DNA of 64,000 nt from Cellulomonas cellasea (GCF_006538745.1 NZ_BJLR01000022.1:62001-126000); one strand, 5' to 3'; positions 1-8,730 are shown, numbered from the stretch's first letter. The notes: generated by a model not told the origin, from the letters alone. A program made the numbers and translations.

Positions 1-2
1 TC

Positions 3-218
3 ACGCGCATCACGTCGCAGGACAAGAGCGCCCGTGCGGACCACGTGCGCGTGCCCCCGGGCACCCCGGGACTCGCGCGGGCGAGCTGGATCGGGCTGCG
101 TCCGCTCGCGCTGCGCCGCTCGGCGCTGCGTCGCCGCGCCGGTGAGCCCGGGGAGGCGTTCGTCACCTGGTACCGGGACGCCGTGGCGGCCGCCGACGCA
201 CCGCGTGCCCGAGGATGA
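3..218 (+). CDS. C-terminal fragment of an unidentified protein
   Basis: An open frame enters the window from the left and ends at TGA 216-218, leaving about 71 residues. It is rich in Arg and Ala and contains a WIGLRPLALRR stretch and a WYRDAV segment near its end. Its stop lies 4 nt before the ATG of the next gene, so the two are probably co-transcribed. I do not recognise a family from this fragment. The frame is chosen because it is the only one that runs open to the next start with normal third-position GC. Confidence 0.5.
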   Translation, partial: TRITSQDKSARADHVRVPPGTPGLARASWIGLRPLALRRSALRRRAGEPGEAFVTWYRDAVAAADAPRARG

Positions 219-222
219 GGCC

Positions 223-639
223 ATGAGCCACGACGCACCGGACCCGACCCTCCCCCAGCCCGCCGCCCCGCGCGGTGCGGCCACGCCGGGGTGGTACCCC
301 GACGGTGCGACCCCGGGCGTCGAGCGCTGGTGGGACGGGACGGCGTGGGGCGCGCAGACCCGGCCGCTCGAGGGGCTCGCGCGACCGCTGGCTCCCGTCG
401 TGCTGAAGAACACGCGGGCGACCGCGGGGCTGGTGCTCGGCGTGGTCTCGCTGCTCGTCAACCCGTTCCTCGTCACCTCGATCGCCGCGATCGTCGTGTG
501 CGCGCAGGGGCTGGTCCGGGCCGGCCAGCTCACGACCGCGGGGTACGCGCCGGTGGGGCGGACGCAGGCGGTCGTCGGACTCGTGCTCGCCGTCCTCGGG
601 GCCGGCGGGACCGTGGCGCTGAAGGGCCTGCTCTTCTGA
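223..639 (+). CDS. DUF2510 domain membrane protein
   Basis: A 138-aa protein. Residues about 20-48 hold a DUF2510 module, recognisable from GWYPDG followed by RWWDGTAWG. This short aromatic motif is common in actinobacterial membrane proteins and has no defined biochemical role. Two hydrophobic segments follow (roughly residues 66-90 and 112-135), giving a small two-pass membrane protein with a cytoplasmic DUF2510 N-terminus. The ATG at 223 is used because upstream in-frame sequence belongs to the preceding gene in another frame. Function unknown. Confidence 0.8.
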   Translation: MSHDAPDPTLPQPAAPRGAATPGWYPDGATPGVERWWDGTAWGAQTRPLEGLARPLAPVVLKNTRATAGLVLGVVSLLVNPFLVTSIAAIVVCAQGLVRAGQLTTAGYAPVGRTQAVVGLVLAVLGAGGTVALKGLLF

Positions 640-746
640 GCTACGCGCGCCCGGTGACCGATGAGTTCACGCCCCCGACGGAGTCGGAACTGCCGGCGGA
701 CGCGGAGCAGCGCCCTCACCCCGGACCGAACGACAGGAGCACGGCG

Positions 747-1625
747 ATGACCACGACGACCCTCGCGACCCACACCCTCGAGGTCCCGGGCGCGACGCTC
801 ACCTACGACGTCCGCGGTCCCCTCCCGACGGGCGACGGCACCCCGCCGCTGCTGCTGATCGGGCAGCCGATGGACGCGGGCGGCTTCGCCACGCTCGCCT
901 CCTACTTCACCGACCGCACGGTCGTCACCTACGACCCGCGGGGCCTCGGCCGCAGCGTGCGCCACGACGGCAGCACCGAGCACCGGCCCGAGCAGCAGGC
1001 CGAGGACCTGCACCTGCTGGTCGCCGCGCTCGGCGTCGGGCCGGTCGAGCTGTTCGGCAGCAGCGGCGGCGCGATCACGGCCCTCGCGCTCCTGACGGCG
1101 CACCCCGGGGACGTCGTGCGCGTCGTCGCGCACGAGCCCCCCGCGATCACCGTCCTGCCCGACGCCGCGCAGGCGGAGGCCGTGTGGCGCCGCGTCCGCG
1201 ACACGTTCGACGCGAAGGGCTGGGGCTGGGGCATGGCGTCGTTCATCGCCATGACGTCCTGGCAGGGCGAGTTCACGGACGACGTCCTCGCGGAGGCGCC
1301 CGACCCGGCGATGTTCGGCATGCCGGGCGAGGACGACGGCGCCCGCACCGACCCGCTGCTGTCCGGCGCGTCCGACCCGGTCGTCGCCTACCGCCCGGAC
1401 GTCGAGGCGCTCCGCTCGGCGTCGGTGCCGCTCGTGCTCGCCGCGGGCATCGAGAGCAAGGACACGATGACGTGGCGCACCACGGCCGCGCTCGCCGAGA
1501 AGCTCGGCGAGGAGCTCGCGGTGTTCCCGAGCAACCACGGCGGGTTCCTCGGCGACGAGTACGGGATGCCGGGTCAGCCCGAGGCTTTCGCGGCGCGGCT
1601 GCGCGAGGTGCTGGCGGCCGGCTGA
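747..1625 (+). CDS. alpha/beta hydrolase
   Basis: A 292-aa single-domain alpha/beta hydrolase. The nucleophile elbow is GSSGG, so Ser is the predicted nucleophile. DPRGLG is the usual loop after strand 4, and SNHGG near the C-terminus supplies the catalytic His. The family covers esterases, lipases and epoxide or haloalkane hydrolases, and the substrate cannot be deduced here. The ATG is preceded by AGGAG at 735-739, 7 nt upstream, which rejects the longer upstream frame. There is no signal peptide, so it should be cytoplasmic. It converges on the small membrane protein at 1678. Confidence 0.85.
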   Translation: MTTTTLATHTLEVPGATLTYDVRGPLPTGDGTPPLLLIGQPMDAGGFATLASYFTDRTVVTYDPRGLGRSVRHDGSTEHRPEQQAEDLHLLVAALGVGPVELFGSSGGAITALALLTAHPGDVVRVVAHEPPAITVLPDAAQAEAVWRRVRDTFDAKGWGWGMASFIAMTSWQGEFTDDVLAEAPDPAMFGMPGEDDGARTDPLLSGASDPVVAYRPDVEALRSASVPLVLAAGIESKDTMTWRTTAALAEKLGEELAVFPSNHGGFLGDEYGMPGQPEAFAARLREVLAAG

Positions 1626-1681
1626 CGCCGCGGGGTGGTGCGGCCGGGGCCCGACGCGAGGGCGATGCGGCGGGGCGTCAG
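1622..1681. terminator. possible bidirectional terminator between convergent genes
   Basis: CTGACGCC (1622-1629) pairs with GGCGTCAG (1674-1681), enclosing a GC-rich loop that can fold further. The stem contains the TGA stop codons of both convergent genes. There is no U-tract. The long loop makes this a weak call. Confidence 0.3.
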
Positions 1682-2217
1682 GGTGAGCGCCGGTCGCCCC
1701 CGCCCGGGCGGCCCGACGCCGGCGTCGAGGTCGGTGCCGGGGCGCCACCCGGCAGCGTCGCGATGGCGGCGACGAGCAGCACGACGCCGGGCGCCGCGAA
1801 GTACGCCCCGGTCCCGAGCCCGGTCAGCACCGACCAGCCGAGGACGACGACCGCGGCGACCCACGCCGCGATCCCGGCCGCGCCGGGTCGCGCCCGCAGG
1901 AGCAGCACGGGCGCGACCGCGAGCGCCGGGACCCCGACGAGCACGAACGTGAACGGCCCGGAGTCGGCCCACGAGACCGCTGCGACGACGGCTCCCGTGA
2001 CGAGGGTCGCGACGGCGGCCGCCGCCCGGAGCCACGCGGCGGCGTTGCGGCTGCGGTCGACGTCCGTGCCCGCACCCGCCACCCTGCCGCGGTGCTCATC
2101 CCGGCCTGCGGCCGCCGCCCGGTCGCGGACCGCACCCGCCGCCCGGCTGCGATCCGCACCACGGCCCGCGTCCGCCGCCCGGCCGCGGCCCGCGCCCGCT
2201 CTCCGGCTCGTGCCCAC
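1678..2217 (-). CDS. small four-helix membrane protein
   Basis: A 179-aa protein with a hydrophilic Arg/Ala/Gly-rich N-terminal stretch of about 50 residues and then four hydrophobic segments rich in Ala, Val and Leu. The end is a short Pro/Thr/Ser tail. I recognise no family. Two in-frame GTG codons sit near the ribosome binding site. The one at 2215-2217 has GGAGG at 2225-2229 with about 7-8 nt spacing, whereas the upstream GTG overlaps the GGAGG itself, so 2217 is chosen. The N-terminal part is a low-complexity repeat of CGCCCG/CCGCAC-type words. Confidence 0.6.
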   Translation of the reverse strand: MGTSRRAGAGRGRAADAGRGADRSRAAGAVRDRAAAAGRDEHRGRVAGAGTDVDRSRNAAAWLRAAAAVATLVTGAVVAAVSWADSGPFTFVLVGVPALAVAPVLLLRARPGAAGIAAWVAAVVVLGWSVLTGLGTGAYFAAPGVVLLVAAIATLPGGAPAPTSTPASGRPGGGDRRSP

Positions 2218-2346
2218 GCGGCTCACCTCCGTCGACCCCGCGGCGTGCGGGCGGTCGTCTCCCATTCTCCGCGCGCAGCGCCGACCGGCATCTCGCACGC
2301 CCGGCCGTCCGCCGTTGACCCTCGCACGGTGTCAGGGTGTGGACTC

Positions 2347-3204
2347 ATGGGCATGCCCGACGACCACCTGCTGAGCATCGGGGAGTTCTCCCGGCTCTCG
2401 CGCCTCAGCGTCCGCATGCTGCGCTACTACGACGCGCACGGCGTGCTGTCCCCCGCGCGGGTCGACCCGGCGTCGGGCTACCGCACGTACTCGGCGCGCG
2501 CGCTGCGCACCGCGGACTGGGTCCGGACCCTGCGCGACCTCGGGATGGGCGTCGCCGAGCTCACGGCGTGCGCCGGCCTCGTCGACGACCCGGCCGCGGT
2601 CCGCGCGGTGCTCGAGGCGCAGCGGGGCCGGCTCGTGCGGGAGGCCGCCGCGGCGCTGGCCCGGGTCGGCGACGTCGACCGGCTGCTCGCGACCCTCGAC
2701 GTCCCGGCCGCGGCCGTCCCCGTGACGGTGCGCCGGCTCCCGGCCAGGACCGTCGCGTCGCTGCGCGCCACGATCCCCACGTACGCCGACGAGGGCGTGC
2801 TGTGGCAGCGCCTGTACCCGGCGCTCGCGGCTGCCGGCGGCCGGCCGGCCGCGCCGGGCTGGACGGCGGCGGTCCTCCACGACCCCGAGTTCCGTGAGCA
2901 TGACGTGGACGTCGAGGTGCTGTGCGAGGTCGCGTCGCCGTTCGCCTCGACGGACGAGGTCCGGTGCGTCGAGCGGCCCGGCCAGGACGTCGCCGTGGGC
3001 GTGCTGCGCGGCCCGTACGACGCGATCGGGGCGACCGTCGGCGCGGTCGGCGCGTGGGTCGCCGAGCAAGGGCTCGCGTTCGACGGCCCGCTGCTCGACG
3101 TCTACGTCGTCGCGCCCGCGCAGGACCCCGAGCCCGCGCACTGGATCACCGAGGTCTGCGTGCCCGTCACCCCCGCCCGTCCCCCCGCCGACCAGGAGTC
3201 CTGA
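2347..3204 (+). CDS. MerR family regulator with GyrI-like effector domain
   Basis: A 285-aa transcription regulator. Residues about 9-80 are a MerR winged helix (IGEFSRLSRLSVRMLRYYD, then a GYRTYS segment), which binds promoters with long spacers. A helical linker leads to a C-terminal GyrI/AraC-type effector-binding domain (about residues 130-280), the architecture of BmrR-like multidrug sensors. It is immediately followed by a second, free-standing GyrI-like protein, so both may see the same ligand. ATG 2347 or the in-frame ATG 2353 could be the start. A CAGGGT box lies 8 nt before 2347. Confidence 0.85.
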   Translation: MGMPDDHLLSIGEFSRLSRLSVRMLRYYDAHGVLSPARVDPASGYRTYSARALRTADWVRTLRDLGMGVAELTACAGLVDDPAAVRAVLEAQRGRLVREAAAALARVGDVDRLLATLDVPAAAVPVTVRRLPARTVASLRATIPTYADEGVLWQRLYPALAAAGGRPAAPGWTAAVLHDPEFREHDVDVEVLCEVASPFASTDEVRCVERPGQDVAVGVLRGPYDAIGATVGAVGAWVAEQGLAFDGPLLDVYVVAPAQDPEPAHWITEVCVPVTPARPPADQES

Positions 3205-3205
3205 G

Positions 3206-3823
3206 ATGACCACGACGACCGACCCCGACCTCCGCCGCACCCACCCGGGCGTGTGGCGCGCGCCCGACGAGCCCGAGCTCGTCGTCGTCCCGCCGATCCG
3301 CTACCTCATGGTCGACGGGGCCGGCGACCCGTCGGTCGCCCCCGCGTACGCCGAGGCCGTGCAGACGCTGTACGCGGTGAGCTACGGCGTCCGTGCGCTG
3401 GTCAAGGCGTCGGGCGGCACACCGTGGACGGTCATGCCGCTCGAGGGGCTGTGGTGGGCCGACGACCTGACGACGTTCACGAGCGGGCGCCGCGACGACT
3501 GGCTCTGGACGATGCTCATCGCGCAGCACGACGGCGTGACCGCCGAGCTGGTCGCCGACGCGCTCGGCACCGCGACGCGCAAGGGCAAGGCACCCGCCGC
3601 GGAGCGCCTGCGGCTCGAGGTGCTCGACGAGGGCGAGGTCGTCCAGGTGATGCACCACGGGCCCTACTCCGCGGAGGGACCCACGATCGAGCGTCTGCAC
3701 GCGTTCGCCGCCGACGCCGGGCTGGCGCTCCGGGGCAGGCACCACGAGGTGTACCTCGCGGACCCGCGCCGCGTCGCCCCCGAGCGGATGCGGACGATCG
3801 TGCGGCAGCCCGTCGGGCGCTGA
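3206..3823 (+). CDS. GyrI-like small-molecule-binding protein
   Basis: A 205-aa free-standing GyrI-like (SbmC/SOUL-fold related) protein. The N-terminal part contains PIRYLMVDGAGDP, and the C-terminal half contains VMHHGPYSAEGPTIERLHAF followed by a short HHEVYL segment, the conserved blocks of this family. Members bind, and sometimes hydrolyse, hydrophobic or cationic compounds. The ATG lies 1 nt after the stop of the MerR gene, with AGGAG at 3194-3198, so the two genes form an operon. The likely role is ligand binding or detoxification linked to that regulator. Confidence 0.8.
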   Translation: MTTTTDPDLRRTHPGVWRAPDEPELVVVPPIRYLMVDGAGDPSVAPAYAEAVQTLYAVSYGVRALVKASGGTPWTVMPLEGLWWADDLTTFTSGRRDDWLWTMLIAQHDGVTAELVADALGTATRKGKAPAAERLRLEVLDEGEVVQVMHHGPYSAEGPTIERLHAFAADAGLALRGRHHEVYLADPRRVAPERMRTIVRQPVGR

Positions 3824-3868
3824 GCGCCCCCGCTGGGGACGCGCGTCGCCGGGCCACGGGGGCCGCGA

Positions 3869-4471
3869 TCACCCCGCCGCCGCGACCTCCGTCGTCATGA
3901 CGCAGTTCCCCTTGCCCTTGGGGCGCTGGTAGGCGAAGCCGAGCTCCTCATACATCGTCCGCGTGGCGTTGTAGAGGAACGAGGAGGACACCTTCTTGCC
4001 CGGCGGCAGGTCGTGCGGGTACGCCTCGACGAGCCCGCCCCCGGCGCGGGCGATGAGGGCCAGGGCGCCGCGCACCGCGACGGCGGCGACCCCCCGGCGC
4101 CGGTGGTCGCGGTCCACGAACAGGCACGTGATCCGGAAGTCGGGCGCCCGCACCAGGCCCTTCTCCCACTCCTTGCGGTGCTGGATGTTCGGCAGCTCGG
4201 CGACGGGCCCGAACTGCGCCCAGGCGAGCGCACGGTCACCCTCCAGGACCAGAGCGGCGTGGCTCCTGCCGGTCAGGACCAGCTGCCGTTTGAAGTCGCG
4301 GTTCCCGAGCTCCCGGCGCTCCGGCGGGTCGGGGTACAGGTGGAAGTAGGTGCACCAGCACCCGCCCCAGACGCCGTTGTGGCGCTCCGCGAGACCGGCG
4401 AACGCCTCCCAGGTGTCCGCGCCCAACGGCTCGATCCGGTAGCCGTCCACCATCGTCCCCGCGTCGCCCAC
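3869..4471 (-). CDS. GNAT family N-acetyltransferase
   Basis: A 200-aa acetyltransferase-fold protein. The CoA-binding strand-loop is [20 protein letters not shown] (motif A, with the R-R-G-V pyrophosphate loop), and NATRTMYEELGFAYQRPKGK is the usual C-terminal block. The N-terminal GGCWCTYFHLYPD segment is typical of a small actinobacterial GNAT subgroup of unknown substrate. The GTG start at 4471 is supported by TACCGT at 4479-4484, 7 nt upstream (leaderless geometry). An internal ATG six codons downstream is the alternative. Confidence 0.8.
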   Translation of the reverse strand: MGDAGTMVDGYRIEPLGADTWEAFAGLAERHNGVWGGCWCTYFHLYPDPPERRELGNRDFKRQLVLTGRSHAALVLEGDRALAWAQFGPVAELPNIQHRKEWEKGLVRAPDFRITCLFVDRDHRRRGVAAVAVRGALALIARAGGGLVEAYPHDLPPGKKVSSSFLYNATRTMYEELGFAYQRPKGKGNCVMTTEVAAAG

Positions 4472-4478
4472 CCGACCG

Positions 4479-4484
4479 ACGGTA
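4479..4484 (-). promoter_or_regulatory. -10 box, leaderless, for the GNAT gene
   Basis: TACCGT on the minus strand, 7 nt before the GTG start at 4471. No clear -35 is seen. Confidence 0.45.
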
Positions 4485-4525
4485 GGCCGTCCGCGGGACG
4501 GCCGGGAGCCCGCTCCGCCGCCCGA

Positions 4526-5191
4526 TCAGGCGGAGGGTGCGCCCGGCGACACCAGCCCGGTCTCGTACGCGAGCACCACGAGCTGCGACCGGTCGCGGGC
4601 GTCGAGCTTGGTGAGCAGGCGGCTCACGTAGGTGCGGGCGGTCGCGGGGCTCAGGTGGAGCGTCGCCGCGATCTCCGAGTTGGAGCGACCGCGCCCGACC
4701 TCCCGCAGCACCTCGCGCTCGCGCTCGGTGAGCCCCGCGAGCCGCGCACCGTCGTCCGCCCGCGGCGCCACCGCCGCCGCCTGCATCACGCGCCGGGTCA
4801 CTGCGGGGTCGAGCAGCGCGTCGCCCGCCGCGACCGCCCGGACCGCCTGCCGGAGCTCGTCGGGCGCGACGTCCTTGAGCAGGAACCCCGCGGCGCCCGC
4901 GCGGATCGCCTCGAAGACGTGCTCGTCCTCGTCGAACGTCGTGAGCACGAGCACCGCGACACCGGCGAGCGCGGGGTCGGCGACGATCGCGCGCGTCGCC
5001 CCGATCCCGTCGAGGTCGGGCATCCGGACGTCCATGAGCACGACGTCGGGCCGCAGCTCGCGCGCGCGGGCGACCCCCTGGCGGCCGGTCCCGGCGTCGG
5101 CGACGACCGTGATGTCGCCGTCGCGCTCGACGAGCGTGCGCAGCCCGGCGCGCAGGAGCTCCTGGTCGTCGACCAGCACGACCCGGATCAT
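4526..5191 (-). CDS. NarL/FixJ family response regulator
   Basis: A 221-aa response regulator. The receiver domain spans residues 1-120 with D8/D9 acidic pocket, phospho-acceptor D54 (in VVLMDVRMP), T-T-F switch and K in LLKD. A LuxR-type helix-turn-helix follows at residues about 150-215 (LTEREREVLREVGRGRSNSEIAATLHLS). Its start overlaps the stop of the histidine kinase by 4 bp (ATGA at 5188-5191), so it is translated with the kinase. Its targets are unknown. The divergent membrane protein/multicopper oxidase operon is one candidate because of position. Confidence 0.92.
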   Translation of the reverse strand: MIRVVLVDDQELLRAGLRTLVERDGDITVVADAGTGRQGVARARELRPDVVLMDVRMPDLDGIGATRAIVADPALAGVAVLVLTTFDEDEHVFEAIRAGAAGFLLKDVAPDELRQAVRAVAAGDALLDPAVTRRVMQAAAVAPRADDGARLAGLTEREREVLREVGRGRSNSEIAATLHLSPATARTYVSRLLTKLDARDRSQLVVLAYETGLVSPGAPSA

Positions 5192-6471
5192 GCGGTCAGC
5201 CTCGCCGGCAGCCGCGCGTGCACGAGGAAGCCTCCGCCGTCGGCCGCGCCGGACGTCACCGTCCCGCCCAGGAGCGCGGCACGCTCGGCCATCCCGCGCA
5301 GCCCCTGCCCGGCGCCCGCCGCGGCCGGCGTGCGCGTCGCCCCGACGCCGTCGTCCCGCACCACGACGTCGAGCCAGCCGTCCGCGAGCGCAGCGTGGAC
5401 CTCGACGCGCTGCGCGCCGGCGTGCCGCAGGGCGTTCGTCAGCGCCTCCTGCACGATCCGGTAGGCGCCCGCGCCGATCGCGCCGTCGACCGCGTCGTCC
5501 AGCACGTCGAGGTCGACCCGGACGTCGAGCCCCGCCGAGCGCGTCGACCCCGCGAGCGCGGCGAGCCCCGCGAGCCCGACGGTCCCGTGCGCCGGGTCGT
5601 CCGTCGGCGTGCGCAGGAGCCGCACGGTCGAGCGCAGCTCCCGCAGCGTCGAGGACGTGGCGGCGCGGACCTGCTCGAGCGACGCGGCGACGAGCGCGTC
5701 GTCGCACCCGACCGCCTCCGCCGCGACGTTCGCGTGCACGGCGATGACGGAGACGGTGTGCCCGACGGAGTCGTGCAGGTCGCGCGCGATGCGCACCCGC
5801 TGGGCCTGCAGCCGCTGGTCGGCCTCGAGCTCCTGCTCCGCGAGGGACGCGAGCCGCAGCCGCTCCTGGTCGAGGCGGGACCGGCGCCGCACCCGGACGC
5901 TGACCCCGAGCGCGACCGCGGCGACGACGAGCGTGACGTTCGTCAGCAGCTCGTAGCTCAGCAGGTAGGTCGCGGGCAGGCCCTCGGTGATCCGGAAGTA
6001 CGCCGCGACGCCGACGAGCACCCCACCGATGGTCAGGGCCGCGCGCGTGCGGTCGAGCTCGGCCGCGGAGTAGAGCGCGGCCGCCGCCGGCAGCGCCTGC
6101 CCGATCGCCGGGAAGCCGAGCGCGTAGTACGCGAAGATCCCGAGCACCGTGACGAGCAGGACCGTGACGGGCCGGCGGCGCCGCACGAGCAGCACCGCGC
6201 CGAACCCCACCGCGAACACGTACGCGACCACCGACGGGTCGCGCTCGGACCCGAGCCCGGCGCCGACCGTGAGCGCGACGACGAGGACCGTCACGGCGGC
6301 GAGCCCGAGGTCGGCCGCGCGCTCCGAGCCGAGGCGGGTGGGCGCCGTGGCGCGGTCGGCCGCAGGCGCCGACGCCCGGTCGGCCGCGCCCGCCGAGCCG
6401 CCGGTGCCCCGAGGGCCGGGGCGCGCCGGTCCGGCGCCGGTGTCCGACGGCGACGCAGGTGGGACGGCCAT
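5188..6471 (-). CDS. NarL-type sensor histidine kinase
   Basis: A 427-aa membrane kinase. After a 50-residue Pro/Ala-rich N-terminus come about six hydrophobic segments (residues about 60-215), then a HisKA_3 dimerisation helix with RIARDLHDSVGH, whose His is the phosphorylation site. A HATPase domain follows with the N-box ALTNALRHAG and the GAGQGLRGMAERA lid region. The stimulus is not evident, since the membrane part has no extracellular sensor domain. ATG 6471 is chosen because TACGCT (6478-6483) lies 6 nt upstream. The longer open frame is then untranscribed. Confidence 0.9.
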   Translation of the reverse strand: MAVPPASPSDTGAGPARPGPRGTGGSAGAADRASAPAADRATAPTRLGSERAADLGLAAVTVLVVALTVGAGLGSERDPSVVAYVFAVGFGAVLLVRRRRPVTVLLVTVLGIFAYYALGFPAIGQALPAAAALYSAAELDRTRAALTIGGVLVGVAAYFRITEGLPATYLLSYELLTNVTLVVAAVALGVSVRVRRRSRLDQERLRLASLAEQELEADQRLQAQRVRIARDLHDSVGHTVSVIAVHANVAAEAVGCDDALVAASLEQVRAATSSTLRELRSTVRLLRTPTDDPAHGTVGLAGLAALAGSTRSAGLDVRVDLDVLDDAVDGAIGAGAYRIVQEALTNALRHAGAQRVEVHAALADGWLDVVVRDDGVGATRTPAAAGAGQGLRGMAERAALLGGTVTSGAADGGGFLVHARLPARLTA

Positions 6472-6477
6472 ACCCCG

Positions 6478-6483
6478 AGCGTA
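6478..6483 (-). promoter_or_regulatory. -10 box, leaderless, for the 5188-6471 kinase
   Basis: TACGCT on the minus strand, 6 nt before ATG 6471. It shares a 155-bp divergent region with the box at 6614. Confidence 0.5.
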
Positions 6484-6613
6484 GGAAGCCGCCGCCCCCG
6501 GGGACATCCCCGAGCGGGCGACTGCCGGTGTCGCCTCCTGACGACAGCCGGCCACGACAGAGACCGGGGTGCACCGACGACACCCGACGGATTCCCGCGC
6601 GGCCCCCCGTTCC

Positions 6614-6619
6614 TAGCGT
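6614..6619 (+). promoter_or_regulatory. -10 box, leaderless, for the 6627 membrane protein
   Basis: TAGCGT followed by 7 nt and ATG 6627. This puts the transcription start at or next to the start codon. Confidence 0.5.
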
Positions 6620-6626
6620 CGAACGC

Positions 6627-7028
6627 ATGGACACCACGACTCCCCCCACCACCTCCCCGCGCCCGGTCCGGTGGCGCGTCGTCCTCGGCCTCGCCGCCAC
6701 GGTGCTGCTCTGGCCGCTCCTCGGGATCGCCGGTCAGGACGGTCCCGTCTTCGCGCTGACGGTCTTCGCCCTGACCGCCGCGGTGTGGGTCGGCGTGCTC
6801 GGGCTGCGCGACGTGCCGCGTCCCGTCGCGACGGCGACGCTCGCCGGCGTCCTGTACGGCGCGGCGATCGTCACGCTGTCGGTCGTCGTCGGCGGCCGCG
6901 GGGCCGGCGTGACCGGGCCGGTGATCGTGCTCGGCGCCCTGTGGGAGCTCGCGTGGGTCGCGATGCTCGGCGCCGGCGCGGGGCTGCTCGGCCAGGCGAT
7001 CCAGCGCGGGCGGGGGCGGCGGTCGTGA
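6627..7028 (+). CDS. four-helix membrane protein upstream of a multicopper oxidase
   Basis: A 133-aa protein with four predicted membrane segments (about residues 18-35, 41-59, 66-85 and 95-121) and basic termini. I recognise no named family. Its stop overlaps the GTG start of the multicopper oxidase (GTGA at 7025-7028), so the two are translationally coupled. A role as a small membrane partner or anchor for the oxidase is a guess from that coupling alone. The start is fixed by the TAGCGT box 7 nt upstream. Confidence 0.65.
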   Translation: MDTTTPPTTSPRPVRWRVVLGLAATVLLWPLLGIAGQDGPVFALTVFALTAAVWVGVLGLRDVPRPVATATLAGVLYGAAIVTLSVVVGGRGAGVTGPVIVLGALWELAWVAMLGAGAGLLGQAIQRGRGRRS

Positions 7029-8512
7029 GGCGGACGGCCGCCGCGGCCGTGACCGTCGCGGTCGCAGTCGCCCTGGTCGCCGGCTGCGGTGTCCCGGTCT
7101 CGGTCTCGTCGGTCACCGCGCCCGACGACTTCGACACCCCCGTCCCTGTCCCGCCGCTCGCGCCGTCCGAGGTCGCGGCGGACGGCACCCGCACGTTCCG
7201 ACTGACGGCGCAGGAGGGGACGACCCGGTTCCTCGACGGCATCGAGACTCCCACCTGGGGCTTCGACGGCGACCTGCTCGGCCCCACCCTCCGCGCGTCG
7301 CGCGGCGAGCAGGTCGCGGTCGAGGTCCGCAACGAGCTCCCCGAGCCGACGAGCGTCCACTGGCACGGCATGCACCTGCCCGCGGCGATGGACGGCGGCC
7401 CGCACCAGCCGGTCGACCCCGGCGAGGTCTGGCGCCCGACGTGGCGCGTCGACCAGCCCGCCGCGACGCTCTGGTACCACCCGCACCCGCACGGCCGGAC
7501 CGAGGAGCACGTCTACCGCGGCCTCGCCGGGTTCTTCCTGCTCGACGACCCTGCCGCGCCGGACGTCGGCCTCCCGCACGCGTACGGGGTCGACGACGTG
7601 CCGGTCGTCGTCCAGGACCGGAACCTGGACGACGACGGGACGCTCGACCTCGACGGCGGCGAGGTCGGCGTGCTCGGCTCGCTCGTCACCGCCAACGGCG
7701 TGCACGGCGGTCACCTGACGGTCACGACCGAGCGGGTGCGCCTGCGGCTGCTCAACGGCTCGACGGGACGCACGTACGCGTTCGGGTTCACGGACGACCG
7801 GACGTTCCTCCAGGTCGCGTCCGACGGTGGGCTCCTGCCCTCACCGGTCGAGGCGACGCGGGTCCGCCTCTCCCCCGGCGAGCGCGCCGAGATCGTCGTG
7901 ACGATGACGCCGGGCGAGACCGTGCGGCTGCGGTCGTTCCGGCCGGACCTCGGGCGGGTCGCCGCCGGGTTCGCGATGGGCGCCAACGACGAGTTCGACG
8001 TGCTGGAGCTGCGAGCCGCAGACGCGTTGGCGGCGTCGCCCGAGGTCGCGGACGTGCTGACGACGCTCGAACCGCTGCGCGAGGCCGACGCCGACGTGAC
8101 CCGGACGTTCTCGGTCGCCGGGCGCGAGATCAACGGCCGGCGCATGGACATGTCCCGCATCGACGAGACCGTCGAGGTCGGCGCCACCGAGATCTGGGAG
8201 GTCCGCAACGACGACGCCGTCCCGCACAACCTCCACGTCCATGACGTGCAGCTCCGGGTGCTCGACATCGACGGCGGCGCGCCCCCGGCCGCGCTGGGCG
8301 GTCCCAAGGACACGGTGTACCTCGAGCCGCGGCGCACGTACCGGCTGATCATGCGGTTCGAGGACTACACCGACCCGGCCGTGCCGTACATGGTCCACTG
8401 CCACCTGCTGCTGCACGAGGACGAGGGGCTGATGGCGCAGTTCGTGGTCGTGGAGCCCGGAGCCGAGGTCAGGTCCTCGACGCGGGAGAAGTCCGCGCAC
8501 GCCGACCACTGA
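7025..8512 (+). CDS. multicopper oxidase lipoprotein
   Basis: A 495-aa secreted multicopper oxidase. The signal peptide ends in LVAGC, with Cys21 as the predicted lipidation site. The cupredoxin copper motifs are all present: HWHGMHLP (T2/T3), WYHPHPHG (T3), HNLHVHD near residue 400, and HCHLLLHEDEGLM at the C-terminus, carrying the Cys-His electron path and the axial Met of the type 1 site. The domain layout resembles CueO, bilirubin oxidase and spore-coat type enzymes. There is no Met-rich insert of the CueO kind, so the substrate (cuprous ion, phenolics, Mn) is open. It is coupled to the preceding membrane protein and divergent from a two-component system. Confidence 0.9.
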   Translation: MRRTAAAAVTVAVAVALVAGCGVPVSVSSVTAPDDFDTPVPVPPLAPSEVAADGTRTFRLTAQEGTTRFLDGIETPTWGFDGDLLGPTLRASRGEQVAVEVRNELPEPTSVHWHGMHLPAAMDGGPHQPVDPGEVWRPTWRVDQPAATLWYHPHPHGRTEEHVYRGLAGFFLLDDPAAPDVGLPHAYGVDDVPVVVQDRNLDDDGTLDLDGGEVGVLGSLVTANGVHGGHLTVTTERVRLRLLNGSTGRTYAFGFTDDRTFLQVASDGGLLPSPVEATRVRLSPGERAEIVVTMTPGETVRLRSFRPDLGRVAAGFAMGANDEFDVLELRAADALAASPEVADVLTTLEPLREADADVTRTFSVAGREINGRRMDMSRIDETVEVGATEIWEVRNDDAVPHNLHVHDVQLRVLDIDGGAPPAALGGPKDTVYLEPRRTYRLIMRFEDYTDPAVPYMVHCHLLLHEDEGLMAQFVVVEPGAEVRSSTREKSAHADH

Positions 8513-8730
8513 GGCCCGCCGAGGGCCCGGCCGTCCTGCCCGCGCCGCCGGGGGACCTCGCGCAGCTGCCGCACCGCAGCGGCACGCACGTGGGGCGCGG
8601 ACCCCTCCCGTGTCCCCCGCGAGAGCTACCCCCACTGCCCACCCCACGGTGACCCGCCCGCCCCCACCGCCTCCCTACTTTCGAGGCACAGCCCCGGCAC
8701 CCCGCCGCGGCCCGTGGAGAGAGGCCGGTC
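8513..8730 (+). other. intergenic region with probable promoter of the CPBP operon
   Basis: 218 bp without a gene. TACTTT at 8676-8681 is a good -10 box about 50 bp before the GTG at 8731, and GAGAGAGG at 8717-8724 is the ribosome binding site. The first half is C-rich with no clear hairpin after the oxidase gene. Confidence 0.4.

Noticed and set aside
2090-2220. Imperfect CGCCCG/CCGCAC repeats as a repeat element
   Set aside because: They are explained by the Arg/Ala/Gly-rich N-terminus of the minus-strand membrane protein and do not form regular units.
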